From contig JAIXOU010000081.1 of NCBI GenBank assembly GCA_027486585.1, forward strand, positions 62,001-126,000: a stretch of 64,000 nt of DNA, read 5' to 3'. Each line of letters opens with the position of its first letter. Positions within the stretch are counted from its first letter, which is position 1. The notes under the pieces were generated by a model. That model had not been told where the DNA came from. It saw nothing but the letters and a program-made list of their open reading frames with translations, and ran no database searches. The DNA is from Verrucomicrobiaceae bacterium (GTDB lineage Bacteria; Verrucomicrobiota; Verrucomicrobiia; Verrucomicrobiales; Verrucomicrobiaceae). The position numbers were made by a program, and so were the translations under genes. Positions 27,868 to 38,200 of this stretch are shown here, piece after piece.

Positions 27868-29358
27868 ATGGCTGAATATGTTGGCATCGATCTTGGCACC
27901 ACGCTCTCCGGGCTCGCCTATTTGAAACCTGATGGCAATCCTGAGATTGTCCCAAACTCTGATGGTGAGCGGCTCACCCCGTCCGTCGTCTTTTTTGAGG
28001 CGCATGAAGATGTCAAGCTGGTCGGCAGCGCTGCCCGTGACGGTGGCGAGCCAGACCGCACCGTGTTTCAAATCAAACGCTACATGGACGATCCCGAGCA
28101 CCTCGTGGAGATCGACGGTAAAAAATGGACCCCCGCAGAAATCTCGGCCCTGATCCTTTCTAAGCTGAAACGTGACTGCTCCAAAATCATCGGAGAAATC
28201 AAAGAGGTCGTCATCACCGTTCCCGCTAACTTCAATGAACTGGCCCGTAAGAGCACCATCGCAGCTGCTGAAATGGCCGATTTAAAGGTGAAGCGTCTGG
28301 TCAATGAGCCCACCGCTGCCGCCGTTTATTATGCCCACAGTCAGGGCGTGCAGGGCCGCATCCTCGTCTACGACCTCGGTGGTGGCACCCTGGACGTGAC
28401 GATCCTCAATGTCGAAGGTGACAATATCCGCATTCTCACCAGCGAAGGCGCGCGTCACCTCGGTGGCAGCAACTTTGATGAAATGCTGCTGGAAGCCTAC
28501 GCTGAGCAATACAGCAAACAAACCGGTGCCAAACTCTTCACCGATGAGCGTCACCGCCGCCGCGTGCTCCAGACCACGGAAGATGCTAAGAAAATGCTCT
28601 CCAAGCTTCAGCGCGTGAATGACACCGTGGCCAATGATAAGAATGATGGCATTGCCCGCATTGATCTGACTCGTGAAAGCTTTGAAAAACTCATCCGCCA
28701 GATGCTCACCCGCACCGTCATGCTGGTGGAGCAGGCACTGGATTCCGCCAAGCTAAAAACCAGCGAGATCGACCATGTCGTGCTCGTCGGCGGCTCCACT
28801 CGTATCCCGAAGGTGAAGACCGTTCTGGAAAAGCTCTTTGGTAAAGTTCCCAAATCCTGCGGCAATGTCGATGAATGTGTGGCCCTCGGCGCTGCCATCT
28901 TTGCCAAACGATCTGCCCGCATTCAGGAAGTCTGCAATGCCAGCTACGGCACGGTAGCCATGGTTTACAATGCTAGGACTGGGGAAGAGAAGCTCATGAA
29001 TTCCGTCGTGATCCCGAAAAACACGCCGATCCCCTGCTCCCGTACTCAGATTTATCAAACCAGCGAGGACAACGAGCGCGTCATTGAGGTGGACATCACC
29101 CAGGGCGAAGATGAAGACGCCAAGTTTGTCGATGTCATCGGCCGCATCACCCTGGAAGTGCCACCCAACCGCCCAAAAGGTTGTGAAATCGCCGTCACCT
29201 TCAGCTACGATGAAAACCAGCGCGTGCGCGCCCTTGTCGTGGATAAACAATCCGGCCGCAGTCGCGAAGTCGCTGTCAGCTACAAAGGCGCAGGTGTCCT
29301 ATCGGATGAAGATCTAAAACGCAAAAGCGCTCACCTCAGAACCATGCGGATCGAGTAG
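27868..29358 (+). CDS. Lidless Hsp70 (DnaK-like) chaperone
   Basis: The 496-residue protein has a complete Hsp70 nucleotide-binding domain: VGIDLGTTLSGLAYL, LVNEPTAAAVYY, ILVYDLGGGTLDVTIL and VVLVGGSTRIPKVK. A ~110-residue beta-type substrate-binding region follows (TQIYQTSEDNERVIEVDITQGE, GRITLEVPPNRPKG). It ends where canonical DnaK would start its alpha-helical lid, ~140 residues short. It is therefore not the housekeeping DnaK. No dnaJ or grpE gene is adjacent, but the upstream giant protein carries a GrpE-like domain. Client holding without a lid suggests specialised, weak or fast binding. Confidence 0.9.
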   Translation: MAEYVGIDLGTTLSGLAYLKPDGNPEIVPNSDGERLTPSVVFFEAHEDVKLVGSAARDGGEPDRTVFQIKRYMDDPEHLVEIDGKKWTPAEISALILSKLKRDCSKIIGEIKEVVITVPANFNELARKSTIAAAEMADLKVKRLVNEPTAAAVYYAHSQGVQGRILVYDLGGGTLDVTILNVEGDNIRILTSEGARHLGGSNFDEMLLEAYAEQYSKQTGAKLFTDERHRRRVLQTTEDAKKMLSKLQRVNDTVANDKNDGIARIDLTRESFEKLIRQMLTRTVMLVEQALDSAKLKTSEIDHVVLVGGSTRIPKVKTVLEKLFGKVPKSCGNVDECVALGAAIFAKRSARIQEVCNASYGTVAMVYNARTGEEKLMNSVVIPKNTPIPCSRTQIYQTSEDNERVIEVDITQGEDEDAKFVDVIGRITLEVPPNRPKGCEIAVTFSYDENQRVRALVVDKQSGRSREVAVSYKGAGVLSDEDLKRKSAHLRTMRIE

Positions 29359-29402
29359 TTTCAGCCGTTACTTTTTTATCCCCATTCCAACTCACCGTTC
29401 CT

Positions 29403-29747
29403 ATGTTCAAGAAGATCCTCGCATCCCTCTCAAAGTCCCAGACCGCCAAGACCGAGGCTCCCAAACAAGCGCCCGTGACAGCCCCCGCTCCTGTCGCTCC
29501 GACAGCCGGTGGTGTTCTGAATCAACTCGCTAAACCAGCGACGGTGCCGGACAAACCCAAAACTCCTGAAGAGCTTTGTGAGATCACGCCGAAGATGTCC
29601 AAAGATCAGATTCAGGCTCAGCTAAAGCTGCTTTATCGCCGTTACAATCGCAGTGCCTCCAGTCTAGATTCCAAAATCCGCAAAGAAGCCGACGACATGC
29701 TCACCGCCATCGTTGTGGTGCGGGAGAAAAACTTTGGAGAGATCTGA
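29403..29747 (+). CDS. Small protein with possible degenerate J-domain shape
   Basis: The 114-residue protein has a ~55-residue Lys/Pro/Ala-rich N-terminal part and a compact helical C-terminus: PEELCEIT, then KDQIQAQLKLLYRRYNR, a short loop SASSLD, and IRKEADDMLTAIVVVREKN. Helix lengths and spacing are like helices I-III of a J-domain. The HPD tripeptide needed to stimulate Hsp70 is absent, so this is a hypothesis only. It lies 44 bp after the Hsp70 gene and 38 bp before the CbiX-like gene, all on one strand. Confidence 0.6.
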   Translation: MFKKILASLSKSQTAKTEAPKQAPVTAPAPVAPTAGGVLNQLAKPATVPDKPKTPEELCEITPKMSKDQIQAQLKLLYRRYNRSASSLDSKIRKEADDMLTAIVVVREKNFGEI

Positions 29748-29748
29748 C

Positions 29749-29764
29749 CTAGATTTAGATCTAG
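29749..29764 (+). promoter_or_regulatory. Short hairpin between the 114-residue gene and the CbiX-like gene
   Basis: CTAGAT (29749-29754), loop TTAG, ATCTAG (29759-29764), just behind the stop at 29747. There is no T-run. It may modulate read-through into the next gene or be chance. Confidence 0.3.
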
Positions 29765-29785
29765 ACTGGCATTTCATAGGCATCA

Positions 29786-31321
29786 GTGGCAAAGCTGAGA
29801 CGTAACACTCGTCTCTTGAACTCGCTTTCTCACACCCACGCCGCCCTCATCATCATCGGTCACGGATCGACCGTGAACCCCGACTCCAGCGCACCGACCC
29901 ATCTTCATGCCGATGCCATTCGTCAGCGCGGCCTGTTCCGCGAAGTCGCCTGCTGTTTCTGGAAAGAAGAGCCCACCATGCGGGAGGTCTATGAAAGCAT
30001 CGACAGTGACGTCATCTACATCGTCCCCAATTTCATCAGTGAGGGCTACTTTTGCCAGCAGGTGCTGCCACGAGAATTACGCCTCACCGGCCCCACGACC
30101 GAGCGTGATGGCAAAACGATCCACTACTGTGACCCCGTCGGTATTCACCCAAACATGACCCGCCTGCTCTTGCAGAGAGCTGATGAAGTGGCCAGCGGCG
30201 TACCGCGCTCCGAGACCAGCCTGATCATCGTCGGTCACGGCACCAACCTGAACGATAACTCCACCAAGGCGATCCAGGACCAGGTGAAATTCATTCGTGA
30301 AGGCGGCTACGGCTTTGCTGAAGTGATCGACACCTACATGGAAGAGGCCCCGTTTGTGGCCGACTGGCACACGCTGACCACCGCTCCAAACGTCGTCGTT
30401 GTCCCCTTTTTCATCGCGGATGGTCTGCATAGCTTTCAGGACATCCCCGTTCTCCTGGGCATGGAAAAAGAAGTGGGTAAGGCCCTCAGCCAGATGGAGG
30501 TCTTTCGCAGTAATCCGATCGAACTGCATGGTCGCCACCTCTACTACAGCAGCGCCATCGGCACCGAGCGATTGATGGCCGACGTCATCTTAGATCAGGT
30601 GAATGATTTCGATCAAAAATGGTCCCTTCAGCAGGCCGCCGACATCCCCGTTAAAGATGAACTCAAACAAGCCCTCGCCGCCTGGCTAGATGCCGGGAAA
30701 AACGTCATCGGTCAGGTGCGCATTTTAGGTTCTGCCACATCAGGCTTCAGCCTCCGTCATTTAGAAGACCAAAACACCCCCGAAGAAGCCCTGCAAAAAC
30801 ACAGTCAGCCTGAATCAGCCCGCGAGATCGCTCGGAATGATGTGGCCGGAGAATTCCGCGCCATCAAAACAGCCCCCACGCTGAAAAGCGGCTGGCAGCT
30901 CGATCTAGCAGACCTGACCGAGCTGCACTTAGCTCTGGAATTCTTTTATCCCGCCGCTGTCGGCATGGCCATGGCTCAGGAAAAAGGCAGCCTTCAGCCA
31001 GTCACTCTGCGTGACCTTCTGGGGCGGCAAACAGGCATGTATCGTTTTGCCAACGGCATCACTGACCCACAAGGCAGCGAGATCATTGGCAAATACTGCG
31101 CCAGTGCCACCCACTGCCTTCGCCGCATCGTTTACCCTCTCGATGCAGCTCAACCCCTCAGTGGCCCCGCCGCATCCAAGCTCGGACATGAGGCAGGTCA
31201 GGTCTCAGGCCAGGAAAACTCCATTCCCCTGCTCTGCATGGAAGCCTGCAACCACATTGTCTCCGTCGCCCGCAAAGTTGCCCGCGAAAACTTTGAAAAG
31301 AAAGCCGCCGAACCGGCCTAA
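29786..31321 (+). CDS. Duplicated CbiX-like (DR2241-type) protein with C-terminal 4Fe-4S cysteines
   Basis: The start is GTG at 29786; no ATG fits upstream of the first conserved block. The 511-residue protein has two CbiX/sirohydrochlorin-chelatase-like halves, each beginning with a metal-binding IIIGHGSTVNPDS or IIVGHGTNLNDNS. A third region from ~280 has GQVRILGS and a four-cysteine set, CASATHC and LCMEAC, expected to bind a 4Fe-4S cluster. This order matches the Deinococcus DR2241 family as recalled, of unknown chelatase role. No cobalamin or sirohaem genes are nearby, so the substrate is open. The frame runs with the Hsp70 block but functional linkage is uncertain. Confidence 0.82.
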   Translation: MAKLRRNTRLLNSLSHTHAALIIIGHGSTVNPDSSAPTHLHADAIRQRGLFREVACCFWKEEPTMREVYESIDSDVIYIVPNFISEGYFCQQVLPRELRLTGPTTERDGKTIHYCDPVGIHPNMTRLLLQRADEVASGVPRSETSLIIVGHGTNLNDNSTKAIQDQVKFIREGGYGFAEVIDTYMEEAPFVADWHTLTTAPNVVVVPFFIADGLHSFQDIPVLLGMEKEVGKALSQMEVFRSNPIELHGRHLYYSSAIGTERLMADVILDQVNDFDQKWSLQQAADIPVKDELKQALAAWLDAGKNVIGQVRILGSATSGFSLRHLEDQNTPEEALQKHSQPESAREIARNDVAGEFRAIKTAPTLKSGWQLDLADLTELHLALEFFYPAAVGMAMAQEKGSLQPVTLRDLLGRQTGMYRFANGITDPQGSEIIGKYCASATHCLRRIVYPLDAAQPLSGPAASKLGHEAGQVSGQENSIPLLCMEACNHIVSVARKVARENFEKKAAEPA

Positions 31322-31350
31322 CAGGCCCGTGCCGTCAGGCCGCGGAACAG

Positions 31351-31400
31351 TAGCGGATAGAAGATTGCAGATGGAAAATAGCGGGTAGAAGATTGCAGAT
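31351..31400 (+). repeat. 28-bp tandem repeat, about 1.8 copies
   Basis: TAGCGGATAGAAGATTGCAG begins at 31351 and TAGCGGGTAGAAGATTGCAG at 31379, a period of 28 bp. The block directly precedes the zeta-toxin remnant. Confidence 0.8.
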
Positions 31401-31641
31401 AGAGGTCAGAGGTCACGAGATGCCGCCCGATCTCGTGGAGAAACGCTACTACCGCTCCCTCGATCTCCTCATCTCCGCCATCCGGCACACCAACCGTGCC
31501 TACATTTTCGACAACTCGACAGACAACGCCGACCGCACGCATACTTGGCTGGCAGAGATCACCGAAGGGCAGACGCTGGAACTGAAGACGGACCAAATTC
31601 CGGCGTGGTTCAAGCGTGCCGTACTGGACAAGATTACCTAA
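31393..31641 (+). pseudogene. C-terminal remnant of a zeta-toxin-like/COG4185 ATPase
   Basis: The 82-codon frame starts with TTG inside the 28-bp repeat and has no proper start. From about 31414 it reads HEMPPDLVEKRYYRSLDLL, then AIRHTNRAYIFDNS and IPAWFKRAV. This matches the C-terminal end of zeta-toxin-like P-loop kinases (GHDVP...RRYxRSL...A...DRAYxFDNS). The N-terminal kinase domain with the Walker A motif is missing. It is read as a decayed fragment of a toxin-antitoxin type gene. No antitoxin is nearby. Confidence 0.7.
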
Positions 31642-31787
31642 CTCTGCTGCCCAGGCCTGAAATTCCCCGCTCTGAACGCAAGACGCCTATTCTCTGACTT
31701 CTGAGCTACGGCTCCCGTTTCACCCTTCATCCTTTTCTCATCTCTGCCCTCTGCCCTCTGCCCTCTGCCCTCTGCCCTCTGACCTCT
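31401..31787. repeat. 11-bp inverted repeat pair flanking the zeta-toxin remnant
   Basis: AGAGGTCAGAG at 31401-31411 and its exact reverse complement CTCTGACCTCT at 31777-31787 bracket the remnant. The right copy lies within the 7-bp array; the left is a two-unit version of the same 7-mer family. Confidence 0.6.
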
Positions 31788-31811
31788 GCCCTCTGCCCTC
31801 TGCCCTCTGAG
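31742..31811 (+). repeat. 7-bp tandem array (CTCTGCC)n
   Basis: Nine units from 31742 to 31804, eight CTCTGCC and one CTCTGAC (31777-31783), plus a tenth degenerate CTCTGAG. The opposite strand would read (GGCAGAG)n. It is noncoding. Confidence 0.9.
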
Positions 31812-32224
31812 CTTTGGTGCTTCGTCTGAAAAGTTGCTATCCGTCATTCAACAGAGGTTAGAACTATTGGGCTTTCTCTGCGGTTATCCTAACTCTTGCG
31901 GTGCCACCTTTCTGACGCTGTCGAATCAGGCTATTTCTGCCTATCGTGAGTCGGGAGGGGTAAATCGATTTTGCTGGAGTTTGAGTGCCTAGGAGCCTCT
32001 GTGTTTATCTTGGCGCAATGACAGCACATCCCAGAGGGCCAAAGGTGAGAAGAAAGTTCAGCGAGAATAATCAGCACTCCATCCCCTACCCTTTCCTGCG
32101 GCGGCATAATCCATCATATTATTCTTAAGGGCGACAGAAATAAAGCTTGTGACATCCTCTAAAGATTGAGTAACTGTGGCCGATTCTTAGAACAAGGCAG
32201 TCCATCCTTAATTCATCATTTGTT

Positions 32225-35200
32225 GTGAAAGTCTCATCCATTTTATTTTATCGAGCTTTGATCTGCCTTTTTCCGGTTTGGCTGGCCTTGGGTTTGGTGA
32301 GTGTTCAGGCTCAAAACATCATTACCATTGATGGGAAAAAGGCTTCCTCTAGGGGTATCTTGGCCAAGCTGAAAAACACGAATCATCGTTTGGAATCTGC
32401 TGTGCTGAATCAGACGATGGCTCAGAAATCATTGCGCCCAAAGGCATTGAGTCAGCAGGGGGGCGTGCGTGGCTTGATGCATTTGGAAAAGGTGGGCTCT
32501 AAGACTCAAGTTGGAGCGCTCAGCAGCCAAGAGGCGAAGAGCTTGGTCAAGGAGTTGATGGCCACGGGTCTTTATGACTATGTGGAGCCGGACTGGATTG
32601 TGACGACTCAGCAAGTGCCAACGGACACTGCTTTTACGAACGGAGCCCTCTGGGGGCTGCGGAATACGGGTCAAAATAGCGGCACCCAGGATGTGGATGT
32701 GAATGCAGTGCCTGCATGGGCTTTGACCCGAGGATCACCCAATGTGATCGTCGGGGTGATCGATTCTGGCATCCGCTACACCCACCAAGATTTGGCGGCC
32801 AATATGTGGCGTAATACGAGGGAAATTGCAGGCAATGGCATCGATGATGATGCCAATGGCTATGTCGATGATGTACACGGGATCAACGGCATCACCAATA
32901 GCGGTGATCCGATGGACGATAACAATCATGGAACACACTGCGCCGGCACCATTGCAGCTACCGCAAACAACGCTGGGCAGCATGTGGGCGTGGCGTATAA
33001 CGTGCGTCTGATGGGGCTGAAATTTCTAAGTGCCTCAGGCTCTGGTGCTACTTCAGATGCGATCAAATGCATCAATTATGGTGTGGCCCATGGGGCGACC
33101 ATTTTGAGCAATAGCTGGGGAGGTGGGGGTTACAGTCAGTCACTGAATGATGCCATTGCCGCAGCAAGCCAAGCTGGGGTGCTTTTCATCGCAGCGGCAG
33201 GAAATTCGGCCACGAATAATGATTTAACCCCCCATTATCCGTCCAATTATGATACGGCCAACATGGTCTCAGTAGCGGCGATTACACGCACGGGAGCACT
33301 GGCAAGCTTCTCTTGCTTTGGCCGCACGACAGTGGACATCGCGGCTCCTGGGGTAGAGATCCTTTCCTGCACCGCCACATCTGATACTAGCTATGCTTCC
33401 TTTCAGGGGACGAGTATGGCCACTCCGCATGTCGCTGGGGTAGCTGCGCTGGTGAGAAGTCTGCACCCAGCAGCGAGTATGATCGAGTTGAAAAACCGTC
33501 TGCTCGTCGCAGCCCGCCCCTTGGCTTCACTGCAAGGGCGGATTCTTACTGGCGGTATGGTGGATGCCAATGCCGCACTGACGGTGGCCGCTGATGGCGT
33601 TTTAGAGCTGCGTGCATCGGCTCAGTCTGCACAACTGAATGCCGGGTCGAATGCGGCTATTTACATCATGGTTTCTGACCTACTGCCCGTTACGGGTGCG
33701 ACGGTCACTGGCACTCTTGGCGCTGGAGCTGTCGTTCCTTTTTTAGACAATGGTGTGTTGCCTGATGTCTCGGCGAATGATGGGACCTACTCGGCTAATT
33801 TCAGCGTGCCCCAAGCGCTAAGCACGGTGAACCTGAGTGTCCAGGCGAGTGCGCCCTCAGTAACGGCTGCTTCGGCCACCTTTCCCTTCACCATCATCAC
33901 CCCGCCAGTGAATGATTTGTTTGCAAACCGAGTGGTGCTTGCCGCTGGCAGCACGCAAACAAGGGGGAGTAACCGCCTAGCTGGGAGTGAAGTCGGTGAG
34001 CGCAGAAATCCCAGCACTGCAGGTGGCGTGACTGTTTGGTGGGAATGGGAGGCCGGAAGCAGTGGTAGCTTCACCATCACAACTTCCGGCAGTAGTTTTG
34101 ATACGACCATGGCTATCTATTCTGGCACGGCTAGTCTCACGGCGATGAACTTGATCGGCTCAAATGATGACTCGTCTGGCCTGACAAGTTCTGTGACCTT
34201 TAATGCGGTGACCGGCCAGCGCTTCTTTATCCAAGTTGACGGTTATTCGGGTGATGTCGGAGACATCGTCTTGAACTATCCTGCGCCAGTTAGCGCGAAT
34301 TCGCCGCCTGTGATTGCCGTCCAGCCGGTAGGCGCGCAGATGATTGTCGGTGATCCATTAAGCCTGATGGTGTTGGCCAATGGAAGCGTGCCGCTGACGT
34401 ACCAGTGGTTTTTTGAAAATGCCCCGATCTCGAATGCCCGATCAGCTCTTTACACACTGCCTGCGGTTCAAAAAGTGAACGAGGGTAACTACTCTGTGGT
34501 GATTACCAACCCATTTGGCAGCATCACCAGCTCTGTGGTTTTTGTCGGGGTAGATCCTATTTCTGTACGTCCGAGTAACGATGCCTTTGCCACAGCTGAA
34601 GTTCTGCCAGGTGCAACAGGCCGCGTGAATGGGACGAACCTGCGTGCATCTGCTGAAAGTGGTGAGCCAAATCATGCGTCAGCATCCACCCCGATCGAGT
34701 CTGTTTGGTTCCGCTGGACGGCGCCTTCGGATGGGGTGATCTCCTTCAACACCTATGGCAGCTCTTTAGATACGACCTTAGCTGCCTACACCGGCACGGC
34801 CGTGGGTGCATTGACGGCGCGTGCCGCAAACAATGACACGGGCGGAGTGCAGAGCTTCATCAGCACTCCCGTCGTCTCGGGGCAGCAGCTCTCCATCGCT
34901 GTGGATGGTGCAGGGACTCTGGAAGGTATCTTTTCACTCAATTATTATTTCCAGCCCACGGTGCCCGGTCTGATCAATGATTCTTTTGCCAATCGAAGCA
35001 TCGTGCCAGGAGTCTCTGCGACGGTGACGGGGAGTAACATCTCTGCCACGGAGGAGCCTGGAGAGCCCATTCACAGTCCCTTGGCAGCGCCGACTGCATC
35101 TGTCTGGTGGGAATGGACGGCACCCACCAATGGCGTTGTGGTGGTGGATACTTTTGGCAGTGATTTTGATAGCGTATTGGCCGTCTATACCGGCTCAGAC

Positions 35201-38200
35201 TTGAATGCATTGTCTCTGGTAACAGGTAACGATGATGCAGGCAGCACTGCACAGAGTCGTGCCACCTGGAACTGTGTAGCCGGTCTTTCGTACCTGATCG
35301 CGGTGGATGGCCGTGGCAGCGCGGAGGGGACCATCAAATTAAATCTTTCAGCAGGCATCTTTGCGCCAGAAATAGGGGTATCCCAGCCTGAGACTGGGAA
35401 TCTGGTCGATGGCGTGTCGCAGGTGAATTTTGGCGGAGTGACCTTGGGGCTGAATCGCACCCTCGCATTCACCATCACCAATTCAGGCGGGGCCGATTTG
35501 AACGGCTTGGGTATTGTGGTCGATGGGAATTCAATCAGTGATTTTAGCCAACCTGGACTCTCGGCAACGACGCTCCCCGCTGGCCAGTCCACGAGTTTTT
35601 TGCTACAGTTTTCTCCCCAATCATTGGGGCAAAAATCCATCACTCTACGCCTGACAAGCAATGACGGAAATGAGAGTCCTTTTGACATCAGCATCGTCGG
35701 CTCAGGCTTGCCTGCGATGCCTGAAATCAGCCTGGAGACAGCCGAGGGCAATGTGCTCACCGCTGGAGCGTCCTCAGTTTTCTTTGGCTCTGTGGCGCGC
35801 GGGCTTTCTCGATCACAGACCTTTGTGATCCGGAATTTAGGGCAGGCGGCTTTATCCAATATTGCCACCTCACTTAGTGGGCTGCAATCCGGTGACTACA
35901 GCTTTCTCACGCTTCCGCCAGCTGTTCTTCCAGCAGGCACCAGCGCTTCTTTTGTGATTCGCTTTTTTCCAGCTGCGATTGGCAGCCGCAGTGCGGTGCT
36001 GAGCATCGTGAGCGATGATGCGGATGAGAGTTCATTCCTCATTAACCTCAATGGGCGCGCATCCAACCCAGCGCCAAACTTAGGCTTCCAGATCAGTGAA
36101 CTAAAAACCACAAATGCCCAAGTTATCGATCATTTTGGCCTCACTGGAGATGATCGAGGTGGCATCGCGCTTTCAAGTACGCGAGTCTTCGTGACTGGGG
36201 ATTCTGCGACGGCAGGCTATAACTTGGCGGATCTCAGCGATGGAGCCTCAATTGGCCGTGTGGCAAATGGGCTATGTACTGACCTAGCCACCAACCAAGC
36301 CTACGTATTGGCGGCAAATGGTACGGAAACCAGTTCTGCGGGCACGGTCAATCAGCTGATCCCGATTCATGCGACGACAGGAGCGCGCACGACTCCCATC
36401 ATCAATTTGGGGCAAGCCGTCGTCATGGGCTCAGGCAGCGGTATCTTCAGTGGTTATGGCCGAGTGGTGTTGCATACAGGCACAGACGTTTTTGAGGTGC
36501 GGGTGCCCAGCGGGGAGGTGATCCCCCAAGGAAGCATGCGGAGGCCGACCTGGAATGCCTCTGAAAACTGGGCGGTTTGGGGAGTTGCTGAGGATTTTGG
36601 CGGTTACCTTTACCTAGCCTATGCCACGGGCGCCACGATCACTCGGGCACGAGTTCCAGATGGCGCTACCTCGGTCATCTCCACCTTCACTAACCTGGCC
36701 GACATGGCGAACTGGGTGGCCTCTCCCTCGAATAATCGTTGGTATTTTCATCATGAATTCACGAGTCAGTTTGGGGGCGGCAGCGAGATCCTCGGTTTCG
36801 CCGATGCAAGCTATTTGATAGGGCCACCGGCAGCAGCTCCAGACATCACCAACTCTGGCACGGCTTTGGCATTCGTGGGAGGCGGATTTTTTTATCAAAT
36901 CACAGCTACGAATCAGCCAACGAGCTTTTCTGCCACGAGTTTGCCACCAGGCTTGGTCGTGAATCCTGCGAATGGATCCATCATCGGCATTCCGACGGCT
37001 GTGGGTGTTTATGACTGCACTTTAAAAGCAACAAACGAAGTCGGTTCAGACAGTCAGATCATCCGAATCACCACACGCATGCCACTGCCTTCTTTGAGTG
37101 ATGATTTTGATCCAGGTATTGATGGAAATCTGTGGTCTGAGTTTGGTGGCACTGTGACTGCAAACACCCTAGGCCAGCAGGCAGGCGCAGGCTCCACGGG
37201 AAACAGCCTCTATTTTGCAGGAGAGGGAAGCCGCTTCGCAACGACTTACCCGATTGATACGCGGACTCTGACAGCGGTTTCGTTCACAGTTGCGCTAGCC
37301 AACGGCCCGTCAGGAAATTGGGAGTCTGTGGATACGGGTGAGGAGCCTGTGCTGGAGTATGCACTCGATGGCAGGAACTTTACTCGTCTTGGTGGCCCGT
37401 ATTACAATCGTGCCTGGCGTAGTTATGTGGTGGCTATCCCAGCTGCGGCACGATCAGTGGCGACGAGTTTCCGCTGGCGGCAGCTGAGTGCTTCTGGGAC
37501 GACCTTTGATCAGTGGGCCCTGGAAGATGTGGTCATTGGTTCGGGCACTCCACTTGCTCCAGAGATTTCTGTGGATTCACCTCTGGGTACAGAAATGGTT
37601 TCAGGGGTTTCTACCGTGAGCTATGGCGGCGTGGGCGTGACCTTGACCTCTAGCCGCAGTTTCACGGTGCGTAATGATGGCGGAGCAGAACTCAACCATT
37701 TGAATGTGATGGTGACCGGTGCCGATGCGAATGAGTTCCGAGTTCAGTCTCCGCCGGCCGCTTCTATTCCATCTGGTGCAACGTCATCTTTTAACCTCAT
37801 TTTTGCACCCACCAGTCCTGGTCTAAAGCAGGCGAATCTGCGCATCGCCAGCAATGACGCTGATGAATCTATTTTTCAGTTAGTCGTGACTGGCTCAGGA
37901 TTGGTCTTAGCTCCGGATATAGCCGTTGAGCAGCCGTCGGGTTCTGGTCTTGTGGATGGAGTCTCTACCGTGAACTTTGGGAACACTCTAGCCACGCAAG
38001 CTGTGCAACGAACATTTACCATTCGTAACACAGGTGTCGATCAACTTGGCGGCATCGCTCTCAACATCCTCGGCCAGGATGCCGATTTATTTACAGTGGT
38101 CTCCAGCCCCAGCTCAACTGTCTCTGCGGGTGGCTCAACGAGTTTTACGGTCAGATACCTGCCAACGATTCAAGGTCAGCAGTCTGCCGTCTTACTGATC

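Larger units (their letters stand above)
31322..32224. other. 903-bp region with gene remnant and short repeats
   Basis: Between the CbiX-like gene and the giant protease there is no intact gene. It contains a 28-bp tandem repeat (31351-31400), a truncated zeta-toxin-like coding stretch (31393-31641), a 7-bp tandem array (31742-31811), and ~400 bp without recognisable coding sequence apart from a 36-codon ORF starting at the ATG near 32019, which has no known motif. It looks like a decayed insertion site. Confidence 0.65.

Noticed and set aside
29786-31321. Calling the CbiX-like gene cbiX or cbiK
   Set aside because: The extra Fe-S region and the lack of tetrapyrrole neighbours do not support a classical chelatase name.
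31742-31811. CRISPR array
   Set aside because: The 7-bp units are contiguous with no spacers; it is a simple tandem repeat.
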